DNA from: Hemileia vastatrix
Taxonomy: Eukaryota > Basidiomycota > Pucciniomycetes > Pucciniales > Zaghouaniaceae
DNA length: 64,000 bases
Assembly (NCBI GenBank): GCA_030280995.1
Contig: JASXTE010000015.1
Location: forward strand, 17,374,001 to 17,438,000
Direction of reading: 5' to 3'
Program-made: the position numbers and the translations under genes
Notes under the pieces: generated by a model
The model's input: the letters and a program-made list of their open reading frames with translations, nothing else
What the model was told of the DNA's origin: nothing
Databases searched by the model: none
Shown: positions 33,967 through 45,625 of the stretch, piece by piece
How the letters are laid out: every line of letters begins with the position of its first letter
How positions within the stretch are numbered: position 1 is the stretch's first letter

Positions 33967-34403
33967 CCCACAGACCTGGTCTTCTAATTAAATTTATTAG
34001 AAAGAAGCCAAGAGTTACTACATTTTAATTTTCTGTTATCATGAACTTTTAAACCCTAGGAAGTTTATAGCCTGATACTATATATATGTACAAGTTGATC
34101 TTATTTCCATTTGCAAAATAAGCTCACTCAATTCTTCAAAGATGTCACACCTCGTGCAAAAAGGTGTCTCATCAGCTGCTACCCCGCACTGACGCAGTGG
34201 AAAGGTATTCTCAAATCTGGCCCAGTATGTCAGCCACTTTTACTCATGGTAACCAAGGTAAGTTTTTTTCTCAACTTTGACCTTATTTCATTAGTTCAGT
34301 ATCTTCCTGCTGGTAGCTTAGTCATCATACTAACAAGTTCAGTTCTTAACATGCATGCAACATAGTTGGTGATATGTCATTAGTTTTGGATGTTGACAAG
34401 GTA
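33967..34403 (+). other. Short unassigned segment with a possible orphan exon
   Basis: Between two LTRs. About 34097-34257 is open and ends ACCAAG followed by GTAAGT, a good donor site. The open part reads KLTQFFKDVTPRAKRCLISC and then about 25 more codons. The base composition is less AT-biased than its surroundings. It may be an exon of a lost host or transposon gene; no domain recognised. Confidence 0.3.
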
Positions 34404-35161
34404 TGTCAGCCAGGCTGCTAGACTTACCCAGTAAGATAATGTATTATTTACTGGGATGAAGTCATGCATTTTTATTTCTTATATTATTATTAATTATAAT
34501 ATATTTACTTTAAAGTTACTTGTAATAAATTAACTAGTTAGAAAAAGTAAATTTAGTAAATATTTAAAATTAATATTAAATTTCCCTTATATTTTTATTT
34601 CCTAACACCATGCTCAGTGACAGGTTAAAGGAAATAAAAATTAATATTAAAATAAAATAAATATATATAAAAAATTCAAATTACTTATTTAAAAGTGACA
34701 TGTACAGAAATTTTTAAATAAATCAAATTATTTTGACATATACAGTAAATACATCATTCTAATACATTCTCTATAGAACAATCTTAATATTTGAAATATT
34801 TTATTCTGGAAGTTTCTTTTTTTTCTCATACTCCTGTATATAGGATTTTAACTCCGTGCTTTCTATCTCTTTTGCCTATATAAGGCCTCCCCTTTTTGGT
34901 TGTTTTGAATCATCCTTTACTTACACATTATTTTATTTATTACTATCATCTATTGTTTTAGTATTTACAAATACATATTTTCTAATCCATTAGTTATAAT
35001 AATAATTAAAAATTTTACATTTTATATTTTAGTAATTAATATAAAGATTCTTCCATATGTACCTTGACTTTGAAATCTTCAAAAATCCACCTACCACCAC
35101 CATTAAACCTCCATTAGAACTTTCTAGACCAAAAGACCATCTTGACACTTGATGCCCTTTC
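34404..35161 (+). repeat. Solo B-type LTR, plus strand
   Basis: Starts TGTCAGCCAGGCTGCTAGACTTACCCAG and follows LTR B through the TTTACTGGGATGAAGTCAT region. It includes TATATAAGGCC at 34877-34887 and ends near TTTCTAGACCAAAAG, then TTGATGCCCTTTCC. Well diverged from the two LTRs of element B. The exact end is uncertain because, as in B, similarity runs into leader-like bases. Confidence 0.75.
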
Positions 35162-35273
35162 CAAATCATTGATGGTGCATCAATAAATTGACACAGGCAA
35201 CCATGGGACCATCAACTACTAGGCACAGGAATGATGGGTGGAAGACGAAAACAACAAATGTCATCAGGCACGT
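35162..35273 (+). other. Unassigned flank between solo LTRs
   Basis: About 110 bp, no coding signal. It ends CACGT; ACGT (35270-35273) is the left copy of the target duplication of the solo LTR that follows. Confidence 0.5.
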
Positions 35274-36365
35274 TGTGGTCTTCCAACATTGGCAGGGGCC
35301 TTTGTTGTGCGATTTGGCGTTGTTTGTGCATGTCTTAATTGACATCTGTTGAGGAATTGGGTATTTTTCTGGTTTAATTACGTGGATATTGGGTCTGCGG
35401 TTATCTGGATACTACCATTAGATAGCCCCGGTTTTTCTCTATATTTCATGTCGTGAAGACATTTTTCATATTCTAAGTTTTAAGGGGTCATTTCCTCATT
35501 TTTCATTTAAAAAGATAGCTGTTTAATTTTGTTTTTTGTGTTTTACGGGCTAACCTTAAGTCTTAGGGTTAAGTACTTAGTACCATTGGATAGGGCTAAT
35601 TTAGCTCTATATTTCATGTCTCAATGTTGTTATAGTGAAATTCCATGTTTTAAAGGTTTTAGTAGTTGTAGTTATTTTTTCTAAATAGATTAGGTGTTTT
35701 TATTGGTTTTCTGGCTTCAGGGAGGCTGGGCCGCTTCAGGCGGCGCCTCTGACGTTGGGCAGCCCGCCCGCCTCTGTTTTAGAAGGTTGGGGAGCGCTTC
35801 TGGAGGTTTTTTATTCAATTTGGCCGGTACAGGTGCCAAATTGGTGGGTGTGCATGGGCTCTTAGATAGTGGTCTGTGTGTACATAGTGAATAAGACAGT
35901 TTGGGGCAACCTTAATTATTATAAAACCATCCAGAGGTGATATCATTGTTCCTCACTCAGTCTTCACTGTTTTTGGGTCACAATTGGCTGTGTTTGTTGC
36001 AAGTTTAGTTCTTCATTTAACTCAACTTTGGCAACTGTTTTCTCTGTTATAGTCTTGCAAGCTATAGCAAGTATTATTTCTGTCTCTGGTGTGAATTTTC
36101 AGCCTAAATCAAGTATCTTTGCTTTCTCTGGTGTAAACATTGGTCTACATTTCAGTTCTTTGGTTTGGTAGTCTGTCTGGGGACTACTTTCTTGGCTCAT
36201 CAAGCAGTCAAGTGTGTTGAAAAGGGACTTAAGCAAAACAGGAACCAACTTACTTTAGCAAGTAAATCTCACTCTATTTTTCTAAAGGGACAGGGGTTTT
36301 TCTCTCTGGTTTTTCTCCAACTCCCTTGGTCAAGGCCTATAGCTTGCACTATAGGATTGTCTACA
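35274..36365 (+). repeat. Solo LTR of family C with a 4-bp duplication
   Basis: 1092 bp, TGTGGTCTTCC to GGATTGTCTACA, flanked by ACGT on both sides (35270-35273, 36366-36369). It matches the LTRs of element C with about a tenth of positions changed, including in the GC-rich island. It marks an old insertion lost by LTR-LTR recombination. Confidence 0.9.
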
Positions 36366-36508
36366 ACGTTACTTACTTTTTTTCTGCGACTGGGAATTAA
36401 ACCCCACTCCAAATTTTTAGGCTTATATATTGGCAATTGTCATATATAGTTGTGGTGACTATATTGGCTACTATCTGTGGGTCACTTTTCATATTTCATA
36501 GTTTACGT
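36366..36508 (+). other. Unassigned flank before element F
   Basis: About 140 bp. It includes GACTGGGAATTAAACCCCACTCC, whose complement resembles a tRNA T-arm, but no tRNA body is seen. It ends TTTACGT directly before LTR F. Confidence 0.5.
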
Positions 36509-37697
36509 TGTAGAGAGTTCTAAAGTACTAAGCAGTAGACACAATGCAAGATGGGTTAGTTCTTCTTTTCAATTTCTAAAAAGAAGTGCCTGCCACTCTT
36601 ATTTTTTTAAAGACAGTGCAATAATGTGTAACACTAATATTTGATGAGAAAGTTTATGAGTTGAGAGATGACTTTAAAAGATTGGGAAAAACAAGTATTA
36701 CTATCTGGATATTTCTATTCTTAACAAGCGCAAATATCCACAGCTACTCCCTCTTGAAATGCTCTCTTTTGAATATGCCTTATTATAGCAATAAAATAAC
36801 TCTAATACTAGTCAATCCTACTGAATCTATATATTCTCTCTATGTTGAGATCTTTCACTATACTATATGAAATACACACACAAACGCACAAATGACAAAA
36901 GACTCAGAAATATCTCTAATATATTCTCAAACAATTGATCGCAGAAAATCTAATATCTTATACTTGACTCCACAATTATTAACTACTTGTATGTTAACTA
37001 ATTATTTGTCAATTGTTATCTCCCCTTTTATTACTAGATGTGATACCCTTTTTATATTTTTCCAGCGCTGAAACACAGTTCCCTAGTGGATCTCCAGCGC
37101 TGACTCTAGCACCACATTAGTAAAACAATAACTAATCTATTAGTAAACTACATACACCACTTGTAACAACTACAGCACCTAAAACATGCCCTATGCTTAC
37201 TAACACTAGTATTAACTTGTTTCACTCATACTCCACATGCGCGCTCCTGAATGTACCCTTTTTTTGTTTCAGCGCTACTTCAAAGTTTGACTCCTTCTAA
37301 CGCTGATCCTAGTTGCTTTGACTTTTAACTAGTTAACCTCCTATATCACCTGTTTCAGTAAGTTACCACACTAGCCACGGTGCAGTATACTTTGCACTTG
37401 AGTCCTTCCTTAGTGAATAACACACAATTATTGGAAAATCCAAATCCATATTTTTCAGCGCTTGCAGTCCTAAGTTGATAACACACAATTCCCCATTGTG
37501 CGGCGCATCCTGCTGAAAAATCCAAGCGTACAGACCCTGAATCCTCTTCTGCGCTTCTAATTCCCTTTTTTCTTCAAAACACACAAATACATATGATATT
37601 TTAGCACTACCTACTGCGCTATGGATCCCCTTTTTTCTTCCTGGACTATGTGAACTGATTGGTCCAAAATCAAGCTACCTGTGAGGCACCTACCACA
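36509..37697 (-). repeat. 3' LTR of element F
   Basis: 1189 bp. On the minus strand it starts TGTGGTAGGTGCC and ends CTCTCTACA (plus strand TGTAGAGAG..TACCACA). It aligns end to end with 43227-44459. Rich in the palindrome AGCGCT (for example near 37063, 37091, 37268 and 37456). The base quartet outside its end is ACGT (36505-36508). Confidence 0.85.
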
Positions 37698-37707
37698 TCC
37701 TCCCTCT
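37698..37707 (-). promoter_or_regulatory. Polypurine tract of element F
   Basis: Minus strand AGAGGGAGGA adjoining TGTGGTAGG, equivalent to the tract of C and D. Confidence 0.75.
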
Positions 37708-37834
37708 ACTCGCAATTGTCCCCAGGAGCCTATTAATACCCTGCGTCTCGCAGTGTTTTCTTCCTCCATCTTCCAACTTCTTCCCTCATTCACTACAAAT
37801 CATCATCTTTACCTTCTTAAATTTATATCCTTTA

Positions 37835-38739
37835 ATGAATACTAGAAACACTTCCATTAACACAAAAAATACCACCAACGTTGTGGACGCAATCCAGCAG
37901 TTTGTGCGCACACAGCCCATTGCTGCTCCACCTACGACACCAGTAACTATGCTGATGGGTGAGACAAGATGCACCCGCTGCATCAAGAATGGCATAACTC
38001 CCTGCCACTTCTCAAAAGCCCGCCGTGGCAATAATTTCTTTAGTGTAAATTTTCTTCACTTCACTTCCTTCCTTTCTTCCTATTACTAACTTCTATTTCT
38101 TTCTTTCCTAGTCATGCGATTACTGTAAAAAATGCAAAAAGAAGTGTAGTTACAATGGGCCTCCCACTGTTGCGTGCCTGGACCCCAACGCTTCTACTAA
38201 TAATAACATTCCTTATGAATCACCATCACTTCCTACTTTTCCCAGGCACAAAATATCTATCCAGCCTAGAACTGCACCTTCTTCCACTCCGAGCTCTAAT
38301 GCTTCTATGCGCTCAGGCTCCACTACAGCTGCTCCTGAGGCGGTTACCGTTTCTTTGCCATCAGCTGGCCCACAAAATCTATTAGCAAGTAAGTACCCTT
38401 CATTATACTTATACTTTCCTTACCCGCTGACTCTTTTCAGGCTTCAATGAATCCATCTCCCTGGGATGGGTTCCTATTCCTTTACCCTTTGTTCATTCCA
38501 TGCGAATGTTTTCCAGGCTTCACCTTATATATGACGCTATGTCTCTATCCTATTATAACGCACCAGCTTTTTCTGACGCTGAACTTGAAGCTCGCTACAC
38601 CCATATAGAAATGATAGGTCAACTAATGAACAAAATCAGCTCATTAACTATTCTTGGATTCCCCGCCAATCCTCGTCATTTCATCATGCCTGAAGACTGG
38701 AAAGGATATCCTAATAGCTTTAACCACGATACTGAATAG
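37835..38739 (+). CDS. Antisense Zn2Cys6-like protein of element F (three exons, open)
   Basis: Lies on the strand opposite to F gag-pol. Exons are 37835-38044, 38112-38388 and 38441-38739. Introns start GTAAAT and GTAAGT and end TAG and CAG. The joined frame has 262 codons including TAG and no internal stop. The N-terminus has six cysteines spaced CX2CX7CX14CX2CX6C (CTRCIKNGITPC .. CDYCKKCKKKC), close to the fungal Zn2Cys6 DNA-binding cluster. A Ser/Pro-rich linker follows (SPSLPTFPRHKISIQP), then a helical C-terminal part with MPEDWKGYP near the end. The first exon matches E gene 1 (44572) and the C-terminal part matches E gene 2 (46127), so this is a fusion made by deletion. The start lies 137 bp from the LTR; TATTAATA is about 100 bp upstream. 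Probable nuclear DNA-binding protein (inference). Confidence 0.75.
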
Positions 38740-39040
38740 TCCACTAGCGCTCTCCATATGAGCCTTCTTTGTCCATTATCCCTGTACATAGTCTTCATCT
38801 TTTTTTTTGCTATGCCTTTAAATAATCATTTTAGACACAGCGCTATTCTTCTACACCTGTCTTCCATACTACTTGTCTTCTAAATTTAGAGCGCCTAACT
38901 TTGCTCCCTCTACTTTCTTTAAAAGACTGTAAACCCTATAAAAAATTCATAAATAAACTTTAAATCATAAAAATTTACCACCTTTACTGCAATACAAAAA
39001 TACACAATGTAAATAAGAATTGAACTGTAGAGCACCCCAT
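38740..39040 (+). other. Tail between the antisense gene and the chromodomain-like frame of F
   Basis: About 300 bp, also present in E (46924-47211) with close similarity. No open frame of note. It probably contains the convergent transcript ends of the antisense gene and of the element. Confidence 0.4.
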
Positions 39041-39226
39041 CTATAAATTGGTATTCCACTCCTGGTTAGTTAACTCATTAGCTAAAATCCCAGTGTCTTT
39101 TGCGTTTACATGGTATGCATCTCCTTTAATCCAATTTCTTATCTCGTCATGTCCCCTCGAACAATGAAAATATAAGATTTCATGTTCCTCTACACCCTCA
39201 TCTGAGCACTTATGCCAGTTTCCTGT
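39041..39226 (-). pseudogene. Chromodomain-like C-terminal segment of element F
   Basis: Minus-strand frame of 61 codons, NWHKCSDEGVEEHEILYFHC, then SRGHDEIRNWIKGDAYHVNA and LTNQEWNTNL, ending TAG at 39041-39043. The LYFHC-RGHD-NW order resembles the LYLVKWKGY..TWEP core of chromodomains. The same frame is conserved in E (47212-47397), with mostly conservative changes and no extra stops. It starts just after TGA and a CAG that could be a splice acceptor, so it may be an exon joined to pol. How it connects is unresolved. Confidence 0.4.
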
Positions 39227-39332
39227 TCAGCCATAGTCCACCTAACTTCCAGTTAGCGCCCTCTATCCATCACAACTATGTCAAATCCTCCTGTGAGTCC
39301 TCTTAGAAAAACAAAGCTTAAAATAACTTGTT

Positions 39333-39449
39333 ACTTTAACCTCTTCCAGGAGGTAACATAAAATATCATAAAAAAACCACAAAAGAACATTGATAGTTTA
39401 GCCTCCTCCCGGAGGTCATTCTGGTAGTTTTTCCTCATTCCAGAGGTTA
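39333..39449 (-). repeat. Three stem-loop-TAAACT units at the end of F pol
   Basis: On the minus strand: CCTC TGGAAT GAGG AAAAACTA (39424-39449), CCTC CGGGAG GAGG CTAAACTA (39394-39417) and CCTC CTGGAA GAGG TTAAAGTA (39333-39357). All have a 4-bp stem and a 6-nt loop. The first encodes the last pol residues (DNLWNEEKLPE) and ends at the pol stop. Confidence 0.75.
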
Positions 39450-42400
39450 TCTTGCATCACTTGAACACCCCTTGGGTAGAATTTTTTGATCTGATCTGCA
39501 GCCACATGTCGCTTCCATTCAGTACCATCCAGCTCCTCAAGTAAGTAAGACCCCCCAGTTATCTTTTTCTTATCCTATAAAGACCATTCCATCTGTCAGC
39601 AAACATCTTTCCCCATTGGCTTTCTAAACTTCTATTATAAAACAAAACCAAATCTCCTGGGTTCAATGGCTTCCTTAACTTATGCGCTAAATGCTTATCC
39701 CAATATTTAACTGACTTGTCCTGAATCTGCATCATTTTATCATATGCCTTCTCCACAAACTCGTCCTTTCTTTCAAGCTGCGCTACACTCGATAGAATTA
39801 AATCTTCAGTCGAGCACTCTTGATCCCAGTCACATCCTAGAAATGATCCAGCCTCTAGATCAATAGGTAATACCACCCCTTGACCAAACATAAGTTCATA
39901 TGGTGAAAACCCTGTTGTCCGTTTAACTTAAATCCTGTCCGCAAACAAAACTAATGGCAAGTAGTTCTTCCACTTTGCCCCATTGTTCCCACATAATTTA
40001 ACTAGCGCATCCTTTATAACTTGATGCCCTCTTTCTACCATCCCCTCTGATTCAGGATAATATGGTGTTGCAACTCGTAACCTTGCACCAATACCTTTGA
40101 CTACCTCTTGGAATTATCCAGAAAATTCAGGGCCACCATTTACGGTAACCATCTTCATCACCCCATACCTATAAACCCATTCTTTCTTCAAGAGTTCAGC
40201 TACAATACTCGCATTAAGATTTACCAACGGCGCTGCTTCAACCCATCCTGATAGATCATCCCTGGCTACTACCAAGTATTTAAAGCGTCCTTCTTTTATA
40301 TGAACTGCATCTAAACTGACCCTACCAAAAACAGTATCTTTGCCCGTTGCTCTACCTTTCTCTTTTGGCTTTCTGTAACTCCTACTCTGACATTCAGGAC
40401 AAGATTTGACCCAATCTCTTACTTCATTCTTCATATTGGGCAACCAGAATCTTTCCCTAACTCTGCAATACGTCTTGTCTTGACCTCTATGTCCTAAATT
40501 CTCATGTAACTCCCTGAGTATCTTCTCCTTCCTTTTCCTAGTTTGAACAACTAACTGAGGAAATGAAGCTTGATCCTTTCATAACTTCCCATCTTTAATA
40601 AAATAGCCTTTAGTGCGCTTCTCAATATTGTGCCAAACCTTTTTATCGCAAAAATCTGGTGGACTACTGCCTTCCAGATATAACCTTAACAACTCTACTC
40701 CCTCATCTGTAGCTGCTTCGTCTTCAGAATACTCTTCCTCTTCAGTATGAGTACTACTATCTTGACTTCCCCTTGAATCATCTTCATCATCTAACTCTTC
40801 CACTGCCTTGCCTAGCGCACTCCTTGTCGCTACGTTAGCTTCAGCATTCCCTAAATCCAGTTGCAGACTAACTTTGCTAAAAACATCCTTCGCATCATCA
40901 ACATCTAGTTTTATATCTTTATGGACATTCCACGCTACTAGTTTATTGTCATTGCGGAAGACCTTGCCAAATCTTTCATAACAATAATCTATCCCACTTA
41001 CCAATCTCTTATCTTCTTCAAATTCTTTGGCTTCCAAGTCTTCTTCACACAATGGTCTTCTAGATAATGAATCTGACATAGTGAACGATATTCCCGGCTT
41101 ATGGACTAAATCAAAAGAAAACAAATAAATCTAGGCCACCCACCTCGTCATGGGTGCATCTGGTAAACTTGGGCTACTAATCATTTGCACCAACAATAGC
41201 GCATCAACCTGCAACTCAAAATGTTGCCCCCAAAGCATCCATTTTAGCTTCTTAAGTATCTTTGCTACTCTGCATAACTCCAGCTTAGACTGAGAGTAAC
41301 TAGACTCTAATCTAGTAAAAGTCTTAGATTCATAAAGGAAAGGTCTATCATTACCTTCCTCATCCTCCTGCATCAAAACTGTGCCCACTGCAGACACACT
41401 AGAATCCACCGTTAGAGTAATTTTCCCAGAGCATGGTCCATACTCCAATCTCTTCAAAAGAATATCTTTTCCTACAATCCTTTTCAACAAATCAAATGAC
41501 TCATCGCATTCCTCCATCCAATCCCATACAACATCTTTTCTCGTTAAGCGTCTTAAAGATGAAGACAACAAAGCAAAATCTCAAATAAAAATTCATACAT
41601 ATGTACAAATGCCTAAAAATCCTTTAACTTACGTAGTATTTCTTGGCCTCAGCCATGTAAGCACCTTATTCTTCTCCTTTTCAGCAATGATCCTCCCTTC
41701 CTTGCATACCACATGTCCCACTATATCTAGCGCTGGAACACAACAAGCAAATGTGGATCCAGAGATTGTTAATCCTGCCTCTCCTATCCTGAATAGCACT
41801 CTTTCCAGAGTAAGTGCATATTTGCAAACAAACCTTCTAATATATGGATTCTCCTCTAACACTTCCCCATTGTAATCTCTGGCTGGTCCTTTTATACCAC
41901 CATCATCAATGAAAATTCCCACATGATCTGGAATTTCATCCTGAAATATCCACATCATCTGTGCTTGGTATACCGCCACAGAATTTGTTGCGCCCTGAAG
42001 TTACCTTGTCAACCTGAAGCTCCCCAGTGGGGTTTCAAACGTAGTCATGGGTCTGGATGATTCGTCCAATTTGCGCTCATCGTATCCTCCCATAATATCA
42101 CCTAATCCGTAACATGCACTTCCGGCAAAAGAATCCACAAACTCCTCCGGCGTTGGTGGCATTCCTGCGTCCTTTACCGTAACCTTTTTCATCTCCCTAA
42201 TATCATGAACAACCCTTAATTTACCATTGTGTTTAACAACACAAAACACTGGACTTGAATAACTAGACATAGACTGTTTATACAAGCCAGACCTTAACTT
42301 TCCCCTAATTAATTCCATATACTCTTCTCTTATAGCCACTAGTATTGGAAAAGCCTTCTTTTGCCACGGCACATGAGGTATAACTTGAACAATATAAGGT

Positions 42401-43226
42401 TTACCATAAGAGTGTTTCAACAAACCCCTTTCCTCTTCAGAAAAAGCAATAGCCTTTTCTCTGAGAACCATAACATGTAACAACAACTTCTTTTCTTCCT
42501 GCGACAACCAATCCTCTGGTCCAAAATTAACCATCTGAAGCCTCTCCATTGTGATTTTACTAGTAGGCGCAAATTCAGGTGTCAACTTTGTTAAAGGAGT
42601 ATCATAAGGATTCCTAGACAGTGCCGGCCTCTGCAAAGGAGGATTCAAATCCGGCATTGGTACATTTACTGGTTAAACCTTGACAGCCACTGGTTTATAC
42701 TTAGATTCTAAACAGCACTTGCTGCTCCCTTCATTACTTAAAATCAAACCCTTTTTAATATAACTACATGTTACACCTAAATCCTGTTTTTGTCTTTTCT
42801 TTTTAATATAAGTATAAAAAAATCCATAATCAAAGAAATCAAAAAGCTTAGGTATAATACATTCTACTGTAGTATTCCCAAGACACCTATGAAGTACCGC
42901 TTTACATATCCCTTCTTGTTGAACTGACTGGTCACTATCCAGGTTCCTCTCATCCTGTGAGATAGTAACACCTAAAATGCCAGTCCCTAATGAAAATGTT
43001 GGCGCCTTCCTGGATGTCACCCTATCTCGTCATCTGAGACTTCCTCATAAAACTCTCTTTCATTCTCTAACCGCGCAGCTCCAGAGTACTTAGTTTCCCA
43101 GCCACCATCCTTAGGCGCTACTAAGACTGCTGTTACTGGAACACCATCATCACCCATAATCCTTATTCCAATAGTCTTATTCAAACAATAATCAATAGTT
43201 GCAGAATAATCCATTAAAAATGGTGT
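39416..43226 (-). pseudogene. Pol of element F, degenerate
   Basis: Pieces in order on the minus strand: the spacer after protease (MDYSATIDYC.., ending TGA 43017-43019 with the next frame starting across it), the RT start (PDLNPPLQRPALSRNPYDTP), RT (GLGDIMGGYDERKL, FIDDGGIKGP), RNase H (LTVDSS), integrase and GPY/F end (WNGLYRIRK) to TGA 39416-39418. Stops in the main frame are at 42673, 42001, 41629, 41131, 40579, 40114 and one near 39920. At 41131 CAG became TAG by comparison with E. The second catalytic aspartate of integrase reads N (TVNGGPEF, 40138-40140). A frameshift near 39570 follows. Not functional. Confidence 0.85.
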
Positions 43227-44459
43227 TGTAGACTGTTCTAAAGTACTAAGCAGTAGACACAATGCAAGATGGGTTGGTTCTCCTTTTCAATTTCTAAAAA
43301 GAAGCGCCTGCTACTCTTATTTTTAAAGACAGCGCAATAATGTGTAACACTAATTTTTGATTAGAAAGTTTATAAGATGAGAGATGAGTTTTAGAGATCA
43401 GGAAAACAAGTATTACTATCTGGATATTTCTATTCTTAATAAGCACTAATATCCACAGCTACTTTCTCTTGAAGAATTCTCTTTGAATATGCCTTATTAC
43501 AGCAATAAAATAACTCTAATAATAGTTACTCCTACTAAATCTATATATTGTCTCTATGTTGCGCTCTTTCACTATACTAAATGAAATACACACACAGACA
43601 CACAAATGATAAAAGACTCAGAAAATATCTCTAATTCACTATTCTATTTTACTTATATATATATATATTTCTTCTCTCTCTCTGTGTGTGTAAAAAGCTC
43701 CCTATCTCTATCAAATAGTCCTCCTTTTTATATTTTTCCAGTACTCAAGACACAGTTTGCTAGTGGATCTTCAGCGCTGGTTCTAGCGCCTTATTAGTAA
43801 AATAATAGCTAATCTATTAGTAACTAAGTACACTTCTTGTAACAACTACAGCACCTAAAACATACCCTATGATTACTAATGCTAGTATTAACTTGTTTCA
43901 CTCATACTCCACATATGCGTTTTTGACTCTACCTTGGTTTTTGTTTCAGCGCTATTTTCAGTTTTGACCCATTCTAACACTGATCCTAGCCGCCTTGACT
44001 CTTGGGTAGTTTTGTGATTGAGTCCCCACTCTCCTTTTTTTAATACTAAGTTCATAGTCTTGGCAATTCGCTCAACTAGTTAGCCTCCCTTATTACCTGT
44101 TTCAGTAAGTTACCTGACTAGCCGCGGTACAGTATACTATGCACTTGAATTGTCCTCAAGTCATAACTCTTTTCTTAATGTGTAACACATAATTATTGGA
44201 AAGTTCAAATCCATATTGTTTAGCGCTTTATGGTCCTAAATTAATAACACACAATTCCCCATTGTGCAGCACATCTTGCTACAAAATCCAAGCGCACAGA
44301 CTCTTAATCCTTTTCCACGCTTCCATTCCCTTTGTTCTTTGAAACACGCAAATACATATTATATTTTAGCACTTCCTACTGCCCTAACTTCCTTTGTTTT
44401 TCCTGGACTACGCGCACTGATTGGTCTAAAATTATGCAACCTGCAAGGCGTGTACCACA
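43227..44459 (-). repeat. 3' LTR of element E
   Basis: 1233 bp. On the minus strand it starts TGTGGTACACGCC and ends CAGTCTACA (plus TGTAGACTG..TACCACA). It pairs with LTR F. A CT/TG-rich microsatellite (CTCTCTCTCTGTGTGTG) is at about 43674-43690, and the AGCGCT palindrome recurs. Left flank GTGT (43223-43226) is the candidate duplication; the partner copy is outside the window. Confidence 0.85.
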
Positions 44460-44469
44460 TCCTCCCTCT
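44460..44469 (-). promoter_or_regulatory. Polypurine tract of element E
   Basis: Minus strand AGAGGGAGGA next to the LTR start TGTGGTAC. Confidence 0.75.
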
Positions 44470-44571
44470 ACTTGCGACTGTCCCCAGGAGCCCATAAATA
44501 CCTGCGTCTCGCAGTGTTTTCTTCCTCCATCTTCTGTCTTCTTCTCCTATTTATCATCCTCTTCTCTTATA

Positions 44572-45625
44572 ATGAATACTAGAAGTACCAATCTTAACAC
44601 TGAAAATACTGCCAATTTCATGGACGCAATTTGACAGTTTGTGCGCACTCAGCCCCCTGCTGCTTCACTAACAACGCCCATAACTACACTGATGGGTGGG
44701 ACAAGATGCACCCGCTGCATCGAAAATGGCATAACTCCTTGTCATTTCTCAAAAGCCAGCCGTGGCAATAATTTCTTCACTGTAAGTCATCTTCACTTTC
44801 CTTCCTTGTTGTTACTAACCTTTCATTTCTTTCACCTTTTTTTTTGTTTTAGTCATGCAATTACTGAAAGACACGCAAAAAGAAGTGTAGTTACAATGGG
44901 CCGCCCACCGTTGCACGCCTGGACCCTAACGCTTCAACTACTAACATGATGAGTCAAATAACCATCAAGGGCCCAGTGCCTGCTCCTGTTACCCCACCTG
45001 GTAACAAACAAACCAAGGTTGGTTACCGCAAACCTACACCCAGTAGCGTCGCTTCTGTCCCAAGATCTCTCTTTTCAGAGGAAAGTACTGTAAGTCTTCT
45101 TTTCCTACTTCTTCCTTTCTTAATCCTAACATTTTCTTTCTCTTTTTTTTTTTTCTATTTTAGAATGCGCCAGGCACACCTTACGCTGAAACGCCTCCAC
45201 CTCCAAACGTTCCTCAATTCCTTCCAGCCTTGGAAGAAGACCCTGTCTGGGATACTGTGCCTATTCCGGAGTGTACTCCTTGTATACCCACCCCTGACTG
45301 GACAACTATGCAGCCGGTCTTCAATACCATCATCCCGGACAAATGGCCCGTTGAAACTACTCCGTAAATCGATGATGAAGAGCCTGCTGCCACTCAAAAC
45401 TGGGAATTCGCAGAGCAAATTGCCTGCTCTCCATAAGATGCGACCATGCGTCGTATGAACAACATGCTAACTGCCGTCGAAGGATTCCTCGAGGCGTTCC
45501 CTGTTTATACTTGCGCCAAGTATAACAAACGAAAACAGCTAATAACCACCTTGCAACAAAACATGAAAGAGGCTGTTTACAACTGGGCTTTCTGCGTTCC
45601 AATCTTTGATGACACAGAATACTAA
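44572..45625 (+). pseudogene. Antisense gene 1 of element E, Zn2Cys6-like, four stops
   Basis: Exons 44572-44781, 44853-45089 and 45164-45625, all joined in phase (210, 237 and 462 nt), with GTAAGT donors and TTTTAG acceptors. Exon 1 holds CTRCIENGITPC and exon 2 the second half of the cluster (SCNY-stop-KTRKKKC). Exon 3 encodes VPQFLPALEEDPVWDTVPIP, a TPDW motif and a helical end (MRRMNNMLTAVEGFLEAF). Stops: TGA 44632-44634, one TGA in exon 2, and two TAA in exon 3 (first at 45365-45367). Its first 70 codons match exon 1 of the F gene. The C-terminal exon has no counterpart in F because of the deletion there. ATAAATA at about 44488 is a possible TATA box; the start is 112 bp from the LTR. 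Confidence 0.7.

Larger units (their letters stand above)
36509..43226 (-). mobile_element. Ty3/Gypsy element F (same family as E), 5' part cut off by E
   Basis: Minus-strand element. Its 3' LTR is at the left (36509-37697), then come a polypurine tract, an antisense gene, a chromodomain-like frame, stem-loop units and pol. Pol stops abruptly in the protease-RT spacer at 43226, where LTR E begins. The rest of F (gag, 5' LTR) should lie beyond the right end of element E, outside the window. Pol has at least seven stops. Confidence 0.85.

Noticed and set aside
41381..41875. 164-codon plus-strand frame opposite F pol
   Set aside because: Lies exactly antisense to RT/RNase H coding, has no domain, and is explained as a shadow of pol.
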